A stretch of DNA of 64,000 bases, taken from contig JAVSMO010000001.1 of assembly GCA_032027165.1 (NCBI GenBank), positions 3,128,323-3,192,322 of the forward strand, given 5' to 3'. Below, piece after piece: positions 45,093 through 54,829 of the stretch. Under the pieces are notes generated by a model. That model worked only from the letters and a program-made list of their open reading frames with translations, had not been told where the DNA came from and made no database searches. Position 1 is the first letter of the stretch. Each line of letters begins with the position of its first letter. This DNA is from Denitratisoma sp. (GTDB lineage Bacteria > Pseudomonadota > Gammaproteobacteria > Burkholderiales > Rhodocyclaceae). The translations under genes were made by a program, and so were the position numbers.

Positions 45093-46151
45093 ATGCTTCG
45101 TTCTGAAACGATACAAATCACTTCTGAAATCCTGAGTTTCGTCACCAGGATCGACGAATTCAAAGGTGCCTGGCGCGCCTTGGGTGCGCTTGCGCCCGAT
45201 CGTCTGTCTGCCCTGCGGCGCGTGGCCACCATCGAAAGCATCGGCTCGTCCACTCGCATCGAGGGCAGCAAGCTGTCCGATCGTGAGGTGGAGCAACTTC
45301 TGTCGAATCTGGAAATCAGGTCTTTCTCCACTCGTGACGAGCAGGAGGTGGCCGGTTACGCCGAGCTGATGGATCTGGTGTTCTCGTCCTGGCGCGACAT
45401 TCCATTCACCGAGAACCACATCAAGCAGTTGCACCAGATACTGCTGCGCCACAGCGAAAAGGACGCATGGCATCGCGGCAACTACAAGACCAGCTCGAAC
45501 AGCGTCGCCGCCTTCGACGAGCATGGGTCGCAGATCGGAATCGTGTTCGAGACCGCAATACCGTTCGACACTCCTCGCCTGATGACGGAACTCGTGTCCT
45601 GGGTGAATCAGGAACGCCAAAGCGTGGATGGGGCCCGCCTGCACCCTTTGTTGATCATCGCCCTGTTCGTCGTTGTGTTTCTGGAAATTCATCCTTTTCA
45701 GGACGGCAACGGCAGGCTCTCCCGCGTGCTGACAACACTCCTGCTCCTGCAGGCCGGCTACGTCTATGTGCCTTACAGCTCGCTGGAAAGCGTGATCGAA
45801 CAGAGCAAGGAAGCCTATTACCTGGCGCTGCGCCAAACCCAGGGAACGATCCGCACGGAGTCGCCGAATTGGCAACCGTGGCTGGTGTTCTTCCTCCGTT
45901 CCCTGGCTGAGCAGGTACAGCGATTGGAGAAGAAGATCGAGCGGGAGAAGATCGTGCTGGCGGCCATGCCAGAGCTTCAGCTCCGGATTGTCGAGTTTGC
46001 TCGAGAGCATGGCCGTGTGACGATCGGCGGGACGATCAGGCTCACAGGCGCCAGTCGCAATACCCTCAAGCAGCACTTCCGGGCCTTGGTCGAACGCGGC
46101 GTATTGAATCAACACGGCAGCGGTCGTGGAGTCTGGTATGACTTGCGCTGA
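45093..46151 (+). CDS. Fic family protein (predicted AMPylator) with C-terminal winged helix
   Basis: The protein has 352 residues. The N-terminal inhibitory helix motif is present (SIGSSTRIEGS, S-x-x-x-E-G). The Fic core has the full catalytic loop HPFQDGNGRLSR near residue 204 and a flap/target region upstream (WHRGNYKTSSNSV). The C-terminal 60 residues look like a winged HTH (GTIRLTGASRNTLKQHFRAL). Class II Fic proteins transfer AMP from ATP to target hydroxyls and are held inactive by the helix. The gene interrupts the wbpV-wbpL-wbpM group and is preceded by a large inverted repeat, so it is probably an independent insertion with self-control. Confidence 0.92.
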   Translation: MLRSETIQITSEILSFVTRIDEFKGAWRALGALAPDRLSALRRVATIESIGSSTRIEGSKLSDREVEQLLSNLEIRSFSTRDEQEVAGYAELMDLVFSSWRDIPFTENHIKQLHQILLRHSEKDAWHRGNYKTSSNSVAAFDEHGSQIGIVFETAIPFDTPRLMTELVSWVNQERQSVDGARLHPLLIIALFVVVFLEIHPFQDGNGRLSRVLTTLLLLQAGYVYVPYSSLESVIEQSKEAYYLALRQTQGTIRTESPNWQPWLVFFLRSLAEQVQRLEKKIEREKIVLAAMPELQLRIVEFAREHGRVTIGGTIRLTGASRNTLKQHFRALVERGVLNQHGSGRGVWYDLR

Positions 46152-46160
46152 ACTGAGGCG

Positions 46161-47102
46161 ATGATGACAGGCAAGCTGTGGCTTGCCGTGCCGGTTTCCT
46201 TCGCGCTTTCCTGGGCGATCGTCCGGCTGCGCCTGAAATTTGCGGATCGCGGCCTGGATCGGCCCAACCATCGATCCCTGCATGAACGGCCGACGCCGCA
46301 TGGCGGCGGGCTGGGCATCGTCCTGGCGCTGCTGGCGACCGGAGTCTGGCTTGGAATGCCGAACCTCCTGCTGGCAATGGTGCTGGGGCTGGCACTGCTC
46401 TCGCTGGCGGACGACCTGTGGCACCTGCCGTTCTGGCTGAGGCTGGCGGCGCATCTGGGTGCAGCCGCGTCACTGTGCCATCTGGTCGCGCTGCCGGCCT
46501 GGTGGTGGCTGCCGGCGATGCTGGCCGTCGGCTGGATGACGAACCTTTACAATTTCATGGATGGCGCCGACGGACTGGCGGGAAGCCAGGGAGTGGCGGG
46601 ATTCGCGGCCTATGCGGTGGGCTTCGCCATTGCCGGCGACTCGAACATGGCCACGTGGTGCGCCTCGGCGGCGGCAGCCTGCGCCGGCTTTCTGTGTTTC
46701 AATTGGCCGCCGGCGAAAATCTTCATGGGGGACGTGGGATCGATCCCCCTAGGGTTTCTGGCAGGCGGGCTGGGATTGGTCGGGTCATGGCAGGGCGCCT
46801 GGCCCTTGTGGTTCCCGCTGCTGGCGTTTGCACCGTTCGTGCTCGACGCGTCGGCGACGCTGGTGAGGCGCGCGCTGGAAGGAAAGCGCGTGTGGGAGGC
46901 GCATCGCGAACATGTCTATCAGCGCATGGTGCAGATGGGCTACGGACACCGCGGCATGACGCTGCGCTGGGCCGCCCTGATGGTGGCAGGCGTGCTGATG
47001 GCCGTGGCGCTGCTGGCATTGCCGGCCTGGATGCAGTGGATCGCCGTGCCGGCGTGGCTGACTTTTCTGGCATGGCTGGGAATTCGGGCGATACATAAAT
47101 AA
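46161..47102 (+). CDS. wbpL: Undecaprenyl-phosphate glycosyl-1-phosphate transferase, WbpL/WecA (MraY) family
   Basis: The protein has 313 residues and about ten membrane segments. Family motifs: DRPNHRSLHERPTPHGGGLG near the N-terminus, LADDLWHLPFW, NLYNFMDGADGLAGSQG, FNWPPAKIFMGDVGSIPLGF and the HREHVYQRMVQMG loop. It attaches a sugar phosphate (HexNAc or its deoxy form) to undecaprenyl phosphate and so primes the chain. The start is MM (46161 or 46164). The stop overlaps the start of the wbpM gene. Confidence 0.92.
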   Translation: MMTGKLWLAVPVSFALSWAIVRLRLKFADRGLDRPNHRSLHERPTPHGGGLGIVLALLATGVWLGMPNLLLAMVLGLALLSLADDLWHLPFWLRLAAHLGAAASLCHLVALPAWWWLPAMLAVGWMTNLYNFMDGADGLAGSQGVAGFAAYAVGFAIAGDSNMATWCASAAAACAGFLCFNWPPAKIFMGDVGSIPLGFLAGGLGLVGSWQGAWPLWFPLLAFAPFVLDASATLVRRALEGKRVWEAHREHVYQRMVQMGYGHRGMTLRWAALMVAGVLMAVALLALPAWMQWIAVPAWLTFLAWLGIRAIHK

Positions 47103-48925
47103 TGAACTGGCGCGCACTGCTCGCATTCATTCACGACCTGACGGCGACGGCCCTCATGTGGCTGGCTGCCTACTGGATCCGCTTCAATTTCGATACCCCC
47201 CCGGATTTCGTGGCGACCTCCTGGAAGGCACTGGCCTGGGTGATGCCGCTCTATGCGGTGATCTACCTGAAGTTCGGTCTGTACCGCGGCATCTGGCGCT
47301 ATGCCAGCATGGGCGATCTGCGCCGGCTGCTGATCGCGGTGGGCCTGGGGGCGGTTGCCACGGCCGGCATCGTCTACATGATCCAGGCGGCCGGCATTCC
47401 GCGCTCGATCCTGCTGCTGCACCCCATCCTGCTGCTGCTGGCGATGGGCGGCAACCGCTTCCTGTATCGGGCCTGGAAGGATGGTCACCTCTTCTCGCGG
47501 AACCTGCACGACGGGCAGCCGGTGCTGGTGCTTGGCGCCGGTGACGCTGCGGCCATGCTGCTCAAGGATCTGTCGCGCAGTACGGCGTGGCGGGTGGTCG
47601 GCCTGCTCGACGACGACGCAGCCAAGCACGGAAGGCGCCTCGTCGACGTGCCGATCCTCGGACCGCTTGCTGCCGTGGCCGAACAGGCCGGGCGCCTCGA
47701 CGTGACGCATGCCATCATTGCCATGCCGAACGTGTCGGCCGCACAGCGCCGCCGGGCGGCGGAACTGGCGGGCGCTGCGGGGTTGACTGTGCTGACCGTG
47801 CCGGCCATGGCCGATGTGTTGTCGGGCAAGGTGTCCGTCTCGCAGGTGCGCAAGGTCGAACTGGAAGACCTGCTCGGCCGCGATCCGATTCAGCTCGACG
47901 ACGAGGGGCTGCACCGCCTGCTGACGGGCCGACGGGTGCTGGTAACCGGCGCCGGGGGCTCGATCGGCTCCGAGTTGTGCCGCCAGATCGCCAACTATGC
48001 GCCGGCACAGCTGGTGTTGTTCGAGCAGTCCGAATTCGCCCTCTATCGCATCGAGCAGGAGTTTTCCGCAAGTTTCCCGGAAGTTCGCATTGTTTGCCTT
48101 GTCGGCGACGTCAAGGAGGAGGCCAGCCTGACATCCGCCTTTGCCACGTATCGGCCCGATGTGGTGTTTCATGCGGCCGCCTACAAGCATGTGCCGCTCA
48201 TGGAAAACGAGAACGCCTGGCAGGCGGTGCGCAACAATGTGCTTGGAACCTGGCGCGTGGCGCGCGCGGCGATGGCGGCCGGCATCGACAAGTTCGTCAT
48301 GGTGTCCACCGACAAGGCGGTGAATCCGACCAACGTGATGGGCGCCAGCAAGCGCCTGGCGGAGATGGTCTGCCAGGCCTTGCAGGCGGAGAGCGGGGGC
48401 ACGCACTTCGTCACGGTCCGCTTCGGCAACGTGCTGGGCAGCAGCGGCAGTGTGATTCCACGGTTCCGCGAGCAGATCGCCCGCGGCGGGCCGGTGACGG
48501 TGACGCATCCGGACATCATCCGCTACTTCATGCTGATTCCCGAGGCGGCGCAGCTGGTGCTGCAGGCCGGCCTGATGGGGCAGGGCGGCGAAATTTACGT
48601 CCTCGACATGGGCGAACCGGTGAAGATCGTCGATCTGGCCCGCGACATGATCCGGCTCTCCGGTTACACCGAGGAGGAGATCAGGATCGTCTTCACCGGC
48701 TTGCGCCCCGGCGAAAAACTCTTCGAAGAGCTGCTCGCCGACGGCGAACATACGCTGCCGACGCCGCATCCCAAGCTGCGCATCGCGCGGGCGCAGGCTG
48801 CGCTGTCGGCGGTGGAGATGGCGGATCTTGTGGCCTGGCTGCTGGGTGCGCCGCAGGGAGAACAGGCCGTCAAGCAACACCTGACGCGGTTCGTCCCGGA
48901 GTATCGACCCCGCCAGCCGGAATGA
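47102..48925 (+). CDS. wbpM: UDP-GlcNAc 4,6-dehydratase, membrane-bound WbpM family
   Basis: The protein has 607 residues. Four N-terminal membrane segments (within residues 1-125) precede a first Rossmann-like domain ([17 protein letters not shown]) and a large catalytic SDR domain beginning at residue about 278 ([20 protein letters not shown]). The catalytic set is the Ser-Met-Lys type of WbpM ([17 protein letters not shown]), with Met where SDRs normally have Tyr. It makes the UDP-4-keto-6-deoxy sugar for the priming residue. It overlaps wbpL (TAATG). Confidence 0.94.
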   Translation: MNWRALLAFIHDLTATALMWLAAYWIRFNFDTPPDFVATSWKALAWVMPLYAVIYLKFGLYRGIWRYASMGDLRRLLIAVGLGAVATAGIVYMIQAAGIPRSILLLHPILLLLAMGGNRFLYRAWKDGHLFSRNLHDGQPVLVLGAGDAAAMLLKDLSRSTAWRVVGLLDDDAAKHGRRLVDVPILGPLAAVAEQAGRLDVTHAIIAMPNVSAAQRRRAAELAGAAGLTVLTVPAMADVLSGKVSVSQVRKVELEDLLGRDPIQLDDEGLHRLLTGRRVLVTGAGGSIGSELCRQIANYAPAQLVLFEQSEFALYRIEQEFSASFPEVRIVCLVGDVKEEASLTSAFATYRPDVVFHAAAYKHVPLMENENAWQAVRNNVLGTWRVARAAMAAGIDKFVMVSTDKAVNPTNVMGASKRLAEMVCQALQAESGGTHFVTVRFGNVLGSSGSVIPRFREQIARGGPVTVTHPDIIRYFMLIPEAAQLVLQAGLMGQGGEIYVLDMGEPVKIVDLARDMIRLSGYTEEEIRIVFTGLRPGEKLFEELLADGEHTLPTPHPKLRIARAQAALSAVEMADLVAWLLGAPQGEQAVKQHLTRFVPEYRPRQPE

Positions 48926-48929
48926 GCTT

Positions 48930-49955
48930 ATGAAATCCGCAAACACGATTCTGGTAACGGGCGGCGCCGGCTACATCGGTTCCCATGCCTGTATTGAATT
49001 GCTGCAGGCCGGTTATGGCGTGGTGGTGGTCGACAACCTGTGCAACAGCCGCCGCGAGGTGTTTGGGCGGATCGAGCGGATCGCAGGCCGGCCGGTCGCC
49101 TTCCACGAATGCGACGTGCGCGACGCGGCAGCCCTGCGCGCGGTGTTCCGCGAACACGCCATCGGCGCGGTGCTGCATTTCGCCGGCCTGAAGGCGGTCG
49201 AGGAGTCCGTTGCGCGACCGCTGGACTACTACGAGAACAACGTCGGCGGCACGCTGACGTTGTGCGAGGCGATGTCTGAAGCCGGGGTCAGGCAACTGGT
49301 CTTCAGTTCGTCGGCCACGGTATACGGAGACCCCGATGCGGTGCCGGTTGGCGAGGATCATCCGTTGCGGCCGACGAACCCCTATGGCCGCAGCAAGGTC
49401 ATGGTCGAGTCGATCCTGCAGGATCTTTTCCGTTCCGACTCCGCCTGGAAGATCGCGCTGCTGCGCTATTTCAATCCCGTCGGCGCCCACGAGAGCGGTC
49501 TGATCGGCGAGGATCCGGGCGGTGTGCCGAACAATCTCGTGCCTTTCATTGCCCAGGTGGCGGTGGGCCGGCGCGAGGCGCTCAATGTGTACGGCAACGA
49601 TTACCCGACGCCGGACGGCACGGGAGTGCGGGACTATATTCATGTCGTCGATCTCGCCCGCGGCCACCTGGCGGCGCTGGAGAAGCTGGCGACAAGCCAC
49701 GCGGTGATCACCGCAAATCTTGGCACCGGGCGCGGCTACAGCGTACTGGAAGTGGTCGAGGCGTTCCGCCAGGCTTCGGGCCGGGATATCCCCTATCGCT
49801 TCGTTGCCCGGCGCGCGGGCGATGTCGCCGCCTGCTACGCCGACCCGGAATTGGCCGCCCGCTTGCTGGGCTGGCGCGCCGAGCGCGGCCTAGAGCAGAT
49901 GTGCCGGGATGCCTGGCGCTGGCAGAGCATGAATCCGAACGGCTACGCCGGGTAG
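48930..49955 (+). CDS. galE: UDP-glucose 4-epimerase
   Basis: The protein has 341 residues. GalE markers: [48 protein letters not shown] (catalytic Ser), NPYGRSK (YxxxK), [20 protein letters not shown] and [19 protein letters not shown]. It interconverts UDP-Glc and UDP-Gal (possibly also the HexNAc forms). It starts 4 nt after wbpM and appears to be the last gene of the polysaccharide run. Confidence 0.95.
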   Translation: MKSANTILVTGGAGYIGSHACIELLQAGYGVVVVDNLCNSRREVFGRIERIAGRPVAFHECDVRDAAALRAVFREHAIGAVLHFAGLKAVEESVARPLDYYENNVGGTLTLCEAMSEAGVRQLVFSSSATVYGDPDAVPVGEDHPLRPTNPYGRSKVMVESILQDLFRSDSAWKIALLRYFNPVGAHESGLIGEDPGGVPNNLVPFIAQVAVGRREALNVYGNDYPTPDGTGVRDYIHVVDLARGHLAALEKLATSHAVITANLGTGRGYSVLEVVEAFRQASGRDIPYRFVARRAGDVAACYADPELAARLLGWRAERGLEQMCRDAWRWQSMNPNGYAG

Positions 49956-50019
49956 GCCACCCTGGCCAGAGATTGCAGGCCACGATGAAAAGACGCATAT
50001 CTCCTGCTTTCCGGATAAT

Positions 50020-50078
50020 TTGACGTGATGGATTGTTATTCTTAATATTACAATGTGTTAGGGAAACAATAATATTGT
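50020..50078 (+). promoter_or_regulatory. Promoter region with repeated ACAAT/ATTGT boxes before the second Fic gene
   Basis: TTGACG (50020-50025) and TAATAT (50043-50048) are 17 nt apart in a notably AT-rich 127-nt gap. ATTGT or ACAAT occurs at 50032-50036, 50050-50054, 50066-50070 and 50074-50078. The last pair forms the 13-nt palindrome ACAATAATATTGT. The boxes flank the -10 and early transcript, a plausible autoregulatory site for the HTH domain of the downstream Fic protein. Confidence 0.6.
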
Positions 50079-50082
50079 CAAA

Positions 50083-51243
50083 ATGGCGCGAACAAAGGCC
50101 TTGTCTGCGGAAGATCTGATGCGAGCCATTGTCGTCGCGGGGCCTTATGGGGCCACCCCCGATGCTTTGGGGGCACGGTTTGCCGGAATCAGCCGATCTA
50201 CGCTCAATCGCCGCCTGCGAGATCTGGTGACTGAAGGGCGCATCAAGGCGATCGGGAAGGGGCCTGGCATACGCTATGTTTCTGGGGCGCAATTCCCGGA
50301 GGAGGATATACGGCGCTATTTTGAAACCGACTGGCAGGCGCGGCCCTCCGTTGGTTTCCGTGAAGAGCAGCTATTGCCGGAACCCGGGATCTCCCCGGAA
50401 AAGGCGGCGCGGTTGCGCAAGCTCAATGCCATTTCGCGCCCGCTCGACAGGAAGTTTCTGGCGGATTTCCTGATCGATTTTTCATGGGCCTCGTCGTTGC
50501 TCGAGGGCGGCACTTACTCGGCCATCGATACCCAGGCGCTGATCGAATACGGCCAACGCAATCCGGACAAGCCGGTCGAGGATGCGCTGCTCATTCTCAA
50601 TCACAAGAATGCCATCGAGTATCTGTGGTCGCACCGCGAACTTACCGTCGAAACCTTGTGCCGGCTTCATTCCCTGCTTACAGACCGGCATGGGCTTGCC
50701 GATGCTGCGGATTCGGAGCATTTCCTGCCCGACGGGCAACTCGGCGTGCCGAGGGAATACGAGGAGGTGCGGCTGGGGCGGTCAGCCTACGGGCCGCCTT
50801 TCCGTCCCGGGACAGGTTACATTGGCAGGGCGCTGGCACTGGTTGTCGATACGGCCGTGAAACTGGAACCTGTTGCGGCGGCGCTTTATCTGATGACGCG
50901 CCTTCCTTATCTGCAGGCCTTCGCAAACGGCAACAAGAGGACTTCCCGCCTTGCCGCCAATCTGCCTTTGCTGAGGGCGGGCATGCTGCCGATATCGTTC
51001 GTGGACTTCGTGAAGGCGGACTATGTGCTCGGGATGTCCGCCTATTACGAGCTTGGCGACATCCAGATCATCGAGCGGGTTTTCATTCAAGGTTATGTGA
51101 GGTCGATCGTTCGCGGCAGCGACTTGCCGGCATCCGTTCGGGTCGGCGGCTTCAAGGTGGATGAGGTTGCGGGAGAACTGGTGAAGTATGTTCAGTCTGG
51201 CCGTATGCCGGCACACCCCGCTGCCGCCCTGTTCCTGACATGA
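50083..51243 (+). CDS. Fic-domain protein with N-terminal winged helix and altered catalytic motif
   Basis: The protein has 386 residues. An N-terminal winged HTH (GARFAGISRSTLNRRLRDLV) precedes a Fic region. The inhibitory-like motif is SSLLEGG (S-x-x-x-E-G). The Fic loop reads LQAFANGNKRTSRLAAN, so Gln stands where the catalytic His is expected, while the GN-K-R anion-binding part is retained. This predicts loss or change of AMP transfer. The same Gln appears, as I recall, in related proteins of this type, so it may mark a subfamily. The stop overlaps the apaH start (ATGA). The N-terminal HTH suggests a regulator function. Confidence 0.88.
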   Translation: MARTKALSAEDLMRAIVVAGPYGATPDALGARFAGISRSTLNRRLRDLVTEGRIKAIGKGPGIRYVSGAQFPEEDIRRYFETDWQARPSVGFREEQLLPEPGISPEKAARLRKLNAISRPLDRKFLADFLIDFSWASSLLEGGTYSAIDTQALIEYGQRNPDKPVEDALLILNHKNAIEYLWSHRELTVETLCRLHSLLTDRHGLADAADSEHFLPDGQLGVPREYEEVRLGRSAYGPPFRPGTGYIGRALALVVDTAVKLEPVAAALYLMTRLPYLQAFANGNKRTSRLAANLPLLRAGMLPISFVDFVKADYVLGMSAYYELGDIQIIERVFIQGYVRSIVRGSDLPASVRVGGFKVDEVAGELVKYVQSGRMPAHPAAALFLT

Positions 51244-52055
51244 CCACCTACGCCATCGGCGACATCCAGGGCTGCTTCGACTCCTTCCGCCGCCTGCTCG
51301 ACCTGGCCCGCTTCGATCCGGCGCGCGACCGCCTTTGGCTGGTCGGCGACCTGGTCAATCGCGGCCCGCATTCGTTGGAGACGCTGCGCTTCGTCAAGGA
51401 ACTGGGTAATGCTGCAATCACGGTGCTGGGCAACCACGACCTGCACCTGCTGATGCTGTCCGAGGGCTACTCGAAGAAGCATCATGACGATACGGTGGAT
51501 GCCATTCTGGAGGCGCACGACCGCGACGAATTGCTCGACTGGCTGCGCCATTGCCCCATGATGCATGTCGAGGACGGTCATGCCCTGTTGCATGCCGGCC
51601 TGCTGCCGCAGTGGACGGTGGCGCAGGCGCAACGACTGGCTGGCGAGGTCGAGGCAGCGCTGCAGGCGGAGAACTACCGCGACTTCCTCGCCAACATGTG
51701 GGGCAGCGAGCCGCCGTCATGGGGTGATGACCTGACCGGCTGGCCGCGCTTGCGGGTGATCGTGAATGCCATGACGCGGATGCGCTTCTGCTCGCCGGAC
51801 GGCGTCATGGAATTCAAGACCAAGGGCGAGCTGGCCGATGCGCCGGAGGGTTATTTGCCGTGGTTCGCCGTGCCCGGTCGCAGGAGTGCCGACCATGTCC
51901 TGGTGACCGGTCACTGGTCGGCGCTGGGACTCCGCATCGAGCCGAACCTGCTGGCGCTCGATTCGGGCTGCCTGTGGGGGCGGCATCTGACGGCGGTGCG
52001 CCTGCCTGAGCGGGAAGTGTTCCAGATCGACTGTGCGGGCGAAGACGTTACGTGA
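51240..52055 (+). CDS. apaH: Bis(5'-nucleosyl)-tetraphosphatase (symmetrical)
   Basis: The protein has 271 residues of the calcineurin-like phosphoesterase fold. Metal-binding blocks: GDIQGCFDSF, VGDLVNRGPHSLE, GNHDLHLL, LLHAGLLPQW and VTGHWSALG. It cleaves Ap4A to two ADP and can remove Np4 caps from RNA. It is translationally coupled to the preceding Fic-domain gene by a 4-nt overlap and to the HIT gene by a 1-nt overlap. Confidence 0.95.
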   Translation: MTTYAIGDIQGCFDSFRRLLDLARFDPARDRLWLVGDLVNRGPHSLETLRFVKELGNAAITVLGNHDLHLLMLSEGYSKKHHDDTVDAILEAHDRDELLDWLRHCPMMHVEDGHALLHAGLLPQWTVAQAQRLAGEVEAALQAENYRDFLANMWGSEPPSWGDDLTGWPRLRVIVNAMTRMRFCSPDGVMEFKTKGELADAPEGYLPWFAVPGRRSADHVLVTGHWSALGLRIEPNLLALDSGCLWGRHLTAVRLPEREVFQIDCAGEDVT

Positions 52056-52477
52056 TGGAGGAGAAATTGGACGATTGCGTATTCTGCAAGATCGTGCGCG
52101 GCGAGATTCCGGCGACGGTGGTGCTGCAGGACGAGCACACCCTCGTCTTCATGGACATCGGCAGCGTGAATCCCGGCCACATGCTGGTGGCGGCGAAGCC
52201 GCATGTCGAGAACCTGCAGGGCATGGACGAGGCCCTGGCGGGTGCGATGTTCCGCTCGGCGGCGCGCGCGGCCCGCGCCATCGAGGCGGTGTTCAAGCCG
52301 GCCGGCATTTCCGTCTATCAGGCCAACGGCGCCGCGGCCGGACAGACCGTGTTTCATGCGCACATCCATGTGCTGCCGCGCTGGGAGAACGACGGCCTGA
52401 CGTTCACCTGGCCGGTGAAGAATCCCTCGCGCGAAGAACTGGAGCGCGTCGCCGCACAGCTGCGCGCGGCGCTGTAG
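52055..52477 (+). CDS. HIT family (histidine triad) nucleotide hydrolase
   Basis: The protein has 140 residues. CVFCKIVRGEIPATVV at the start and HAHIHVLPRW (histidine triad H-x-H-x-H) place it in the HINT/HIT family, which hydrolyses nucleoside phosphoramidates or dinucleoside polyphosphates. The ATG at 52055 overlaps the apaH stop by 1 nt; a GTG at 52052 is an alternative. It converges with the pfkB-like gene, only 9 nt away. Confidence 0.93.
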   Translation: MEEKLDDCVFCKIVRGEIPATVVLQDEHTLVFMDIGSVNPGHMLVAAKPHVENLQGMDEALAGAMFRSAARAARAIEAVFKPAGISVYQANGAAAGQTVFHAHIHVLPRWENDGLTFTWPVKNPSREELERVAAQLRAAL

Positions 52478-52486
52478 CTCGGACCT

Positions 52487-53422
52487 TTACCAGGGCTTCT
52501 CGCCGAACGCGGCCTCGTAGCGCCCGGCAATCTGCTCCCGCACCAGCTTGTGGTTTTGCCCGCCGCGGTGGGCGATCTTGATCGAGCCCATCAGCGAGGC
52601 GAGGCGTCCCGCCTTCTCCCAGCCCATGCCGCTGGCGATGCCATACAGCAGTCCGGCGCGGAAAGCGTCGCCGCAGCCGGTCGGGTCGATCAGGTCGTCC
52701 GGCCTGACGCTGGGGATGGCGAGGCGCCGGCCGCCGGCATGGATTTCCGCGCCGTTGGCACCGAGCGTGATGACGAAGGCGTCCACCATGCCGGCCAATT
52801 CCTCGACGGGCTTGCCGGTTTTCTCCGACAGCAGCCTGGCCTCATAGTCGTTGACGCAGCAGTAGTCGGCCAGCTGCAGGAAGTTCAGCAGTTCGCCGCC
52901 GTTGAAGAGCGGCAGCCCCTGGCCGGGGTCGAAGATGAAGGGCACGCCGGCGTCGTGGAATTCCTGCGCATGCTGCATCATGCCGTCGCGCCCGTCGGGC
53001 GCAACGATGCCGATAGTCAGTCCCTGCGCATCGGCGACATGGTTGAAATGCGAGTGGTTCATCGCCCCCGGATGGAAGGCGGTGATCTGGTTGTCGTCCA
53101 GGTCGGTCGTGATGAAGGCCTGGGCGGTGAAGGTCGAGGGCACCTCCCTGACGTGGCTGCGGTCGAGCTGCAGGCGCTCCAGCCGCTGCAGGTAGGGCCC
53201 GCTGTCCTCGCCGACGGTGGCCATGATGAGCGGCTCGCCGCCGAGCAGCTTGAGGCTGTAGGCGATGTTCCCCGCGCAGCCGCCGTACTCGCGCCGCATA
53301 TCCGGCACGTGGAAGGCGACGTTGAGGATGTGCAGCTGGTCGGGCAGGATGTGGTTCTTGAAGCGGTCATGGAACACCATGATGGTGTCGTAGGCCATCG
53401 AGCCGCAGATCAGCGTCCTCAT
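52487..53422 (-). CDS. PfkB-family carbohydrate/nucleoside kinase (adenosine kinase-like)
   Basis: The protein has 311 residues. N-terminal LICGSMAYDTIM, YGGCAGNIAYSLKLLGG (the glycine-rich substrate-binding segment), and the C-terminal PfkB signature DDLIDPTGCGDAFRAGLLYG with the catalytic Asp. Lack of clear ribokinase or fructokinase specificity residues and the proximity to Ap4A and HIT hydrolases make a nucleoside substrate plausible but unproven. GGAAAGGATC lies upstream of the ATG at 53422. Confidence 0.88.
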   Translation of the reverse strand: MRTLICGSMAYDTIMVFHDRFKNHILPDQLHILNVAFHVPDMRREYGGCAGNIAYSLKLLGGEPLIMATVGEDSGPYLQRLERLQLDRSHVREVPSTFTAQAFITTDLDDNQITAFHPGAMNHSHFNHVADAQGLTIGIVAPDGRDGMMQHAQEFHDAGVPFIFDPGQGLPLFNGGELLNFLQLADYCCVNDYEARLLSEKTGKPVEELAGMVDAFVITLGANGAEIHAGGRRLAIPSVRPDDLIDPTGCGDAFRAGLLYGIASGMGWEKAGRLASLMGSIKIAHRGGQNHKLVREQIAGRYEAAFGEKPW

Positions 53423-53447
53423 TGCGCGGGGATCCTTTCCTTGTCGA

Positions 53448-53948
53448 TTACTTGAGTGCGGCAAGGGCCGCGTCGTAGTTCGGCTCCTGCTTGATCTCGG
53501 GCACGAGCTCGGTGTAGGCCACCTTGTCGTTCTCGTCGATGATGACGACGGCGCGCGCGGTGATGCCGGCGAGCGGCCCGTCCTCGATGCCGACACCGTA
53601 GTTCTTCAGGAACTCGCGGCCGCGCATGGTGGACAGCGAGACGACGTTCTTCAGGCCCTCGGTCTCGCAGAAGCGCTTCATGGCGAAGGGCAGGTCGGCC
53701 GAGATCACCAGCACCACGGTGTTGGGCAGGCTGCCAGCCTGCTCGTTGAACTTGCGGGTGGACGTGGCGCAGACCGGGGTGTCCAGGCTTGGCACGATGT
53801 TGAGCACTTTGCGCTTGCCGGCGAAGTCTTTCAAAGTCAGGTCGCGCAGGTCGGCGGCGACCAGCGAGAAGGCCGGCGCGGCGCTGCCGGGCTTGGGCAG
53901 ATCGCCGCTGAGATGGATGGGATTGCCTGCAAGGGTAACGGTCGTCAT
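53448..53948 (-). CDS. tpx: Thiol peroxidase (atypical 2-Cys peroxiredoxin)
   Basis: The protein has 166 residues, the normal Tpx length. [20 protein letters not shown] is the typical start. The peroxidatic Cys lies in [14 protein letters not shown] and the resolving Cys in [10 protein letters not shown]. It reduces hydroperoxides using thioredoxin. TAGGAG precedes the ATG. It is 25 nt upstream of the PfkB start, so the two may share a transcript. Confidence 0.96.
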   Translation of the reverse strand: MTTVTLAGNPIHLSGDLPKPGSAAPAFSLVAADLRDLTLKDFAGKRKVLNIVPSLDTPVCATSTRKFNEQAGSLPNTVVLVISADLPFAMKRFCETEGLKNVVSLSTMRGREFLKNYGVGIEDGPLAGITARAVVIIDENDKVAYTELVPEIKQEPNYDAALAALK

Positions 53949-53974
53949 GGTTTTTCTCCTAGGTTGGGGGTTGC

Positions 53975-54829
53975 TCAGGGGTAGAACAGGTACAGCCGGT
54001 AGCCGCTGGCGCCGACATTGCCGGTGTCGAGCCAGAGGTTGACCGCCAGATCGCCGTTGGCGGCAAAGCCGGCGCGGACATTCGCGCCCTCCGACAGATA
54101 CTCGGCCGGCGCGAAAACCCTGCGGACCATCGGCTGGTCGCGCATGTCGGTCAATGTTACCTCTAGGTGCGGATATTCCTGCACGAAGGGTGCTCGGTTC
54201 TTCAGCGTGGCCGCCAGCACCAGCAGGTTCTTCTGCTGCGGATCGGGATGCAGGTCCGAGGCCTCGATGCTGACCAGATCGGTCTTGCGCGGCAGTGGAA
54301 TGTCGCATCCGAGTTGGCTGCACAGTTCCTCCAGCTGCGGACGCCAGTCGGGCTGGGAGAGCGCCAGTTCGGCGCGGAAGACATAGACGGCCTGCGCCAG
54401 CAGCAGGGCCAGCGCGAGCACGCCGGCCGCGGCCCAGGCATACGTGCCGCCTTGCCGGGCGGGCGGCGGCACCTCAGTTGCCTGGATGTCCTCGAGCAGG
54501 ATGTCGACGGATCCGGTAGCGGCCGTATCCGCCTCGGCCTCAGCCGCCTCTGCTTCTGCCCCGGCCTCGTCTGCGCGCGGCTCGGGTGGAATATTTTCCG
54601 GTGCGGCTGTTTCGGCGGGAGGCGCTGTGGCGGGAGCCGCCGGAATGGGCTCTGCGGCAGGAGCGGGCTGCGGCGCCGCCTCGGCGACAGGCGGCGCGTC
54701 CTCCAGCGACTCCAGCGCATTGAATACCGCCTTGCAATGGCCGCAGCGCACCTTGCCGGCGCGCGCCTTGAGCTGCTCCGGGGTGACGCGGAAGGCCGTG
54801 CTGCACGTCGGGCAGCGGGTCAGCATCAT
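53975..54829 (-). CDS. Zinc-ribbon and DUF3426 domain membrane protein
   Basis: The protein has 284 residues. An N-terminal MJ0042-type zinc ribbon ([24 protein letters not shown]), a Pro/Ala/Glu-rich linker of about 90 residues, one membrane segment ([20 protein letters not shown]) and a C-terminal DUF3426 domain ([41 protein letters not shown]). Function unknown. The gene follows prmA with a 4-nt overlap, as is usual in Betaproteobacteria. Confidence 0.9.
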   Translation of the reverse strand: MMLTRCPTCSTAFRVTPEQLKARAGKVRCGHCKAVFNALESLEDAPPVAEAAPQPAPAAEPIPAAPATAPPAETAAPENIPPEPRADEAGAEAEAAEAEADTAATGSVDILLEDIQATEVPPPARQGGTYAWAAAGVLALALLLAQAVYVFRAELALSQPDWRPQLEELCSQLGCDIPLPRKTDLVSIEASDLHPDPQQKNLLVLAATLKNRAPFVQEYPHLEVTLTDMRDQPMVRRVFAPAEYLSEGANVRAGFAANGDLAVNLWLDTGNVGASGYRLYLFYP

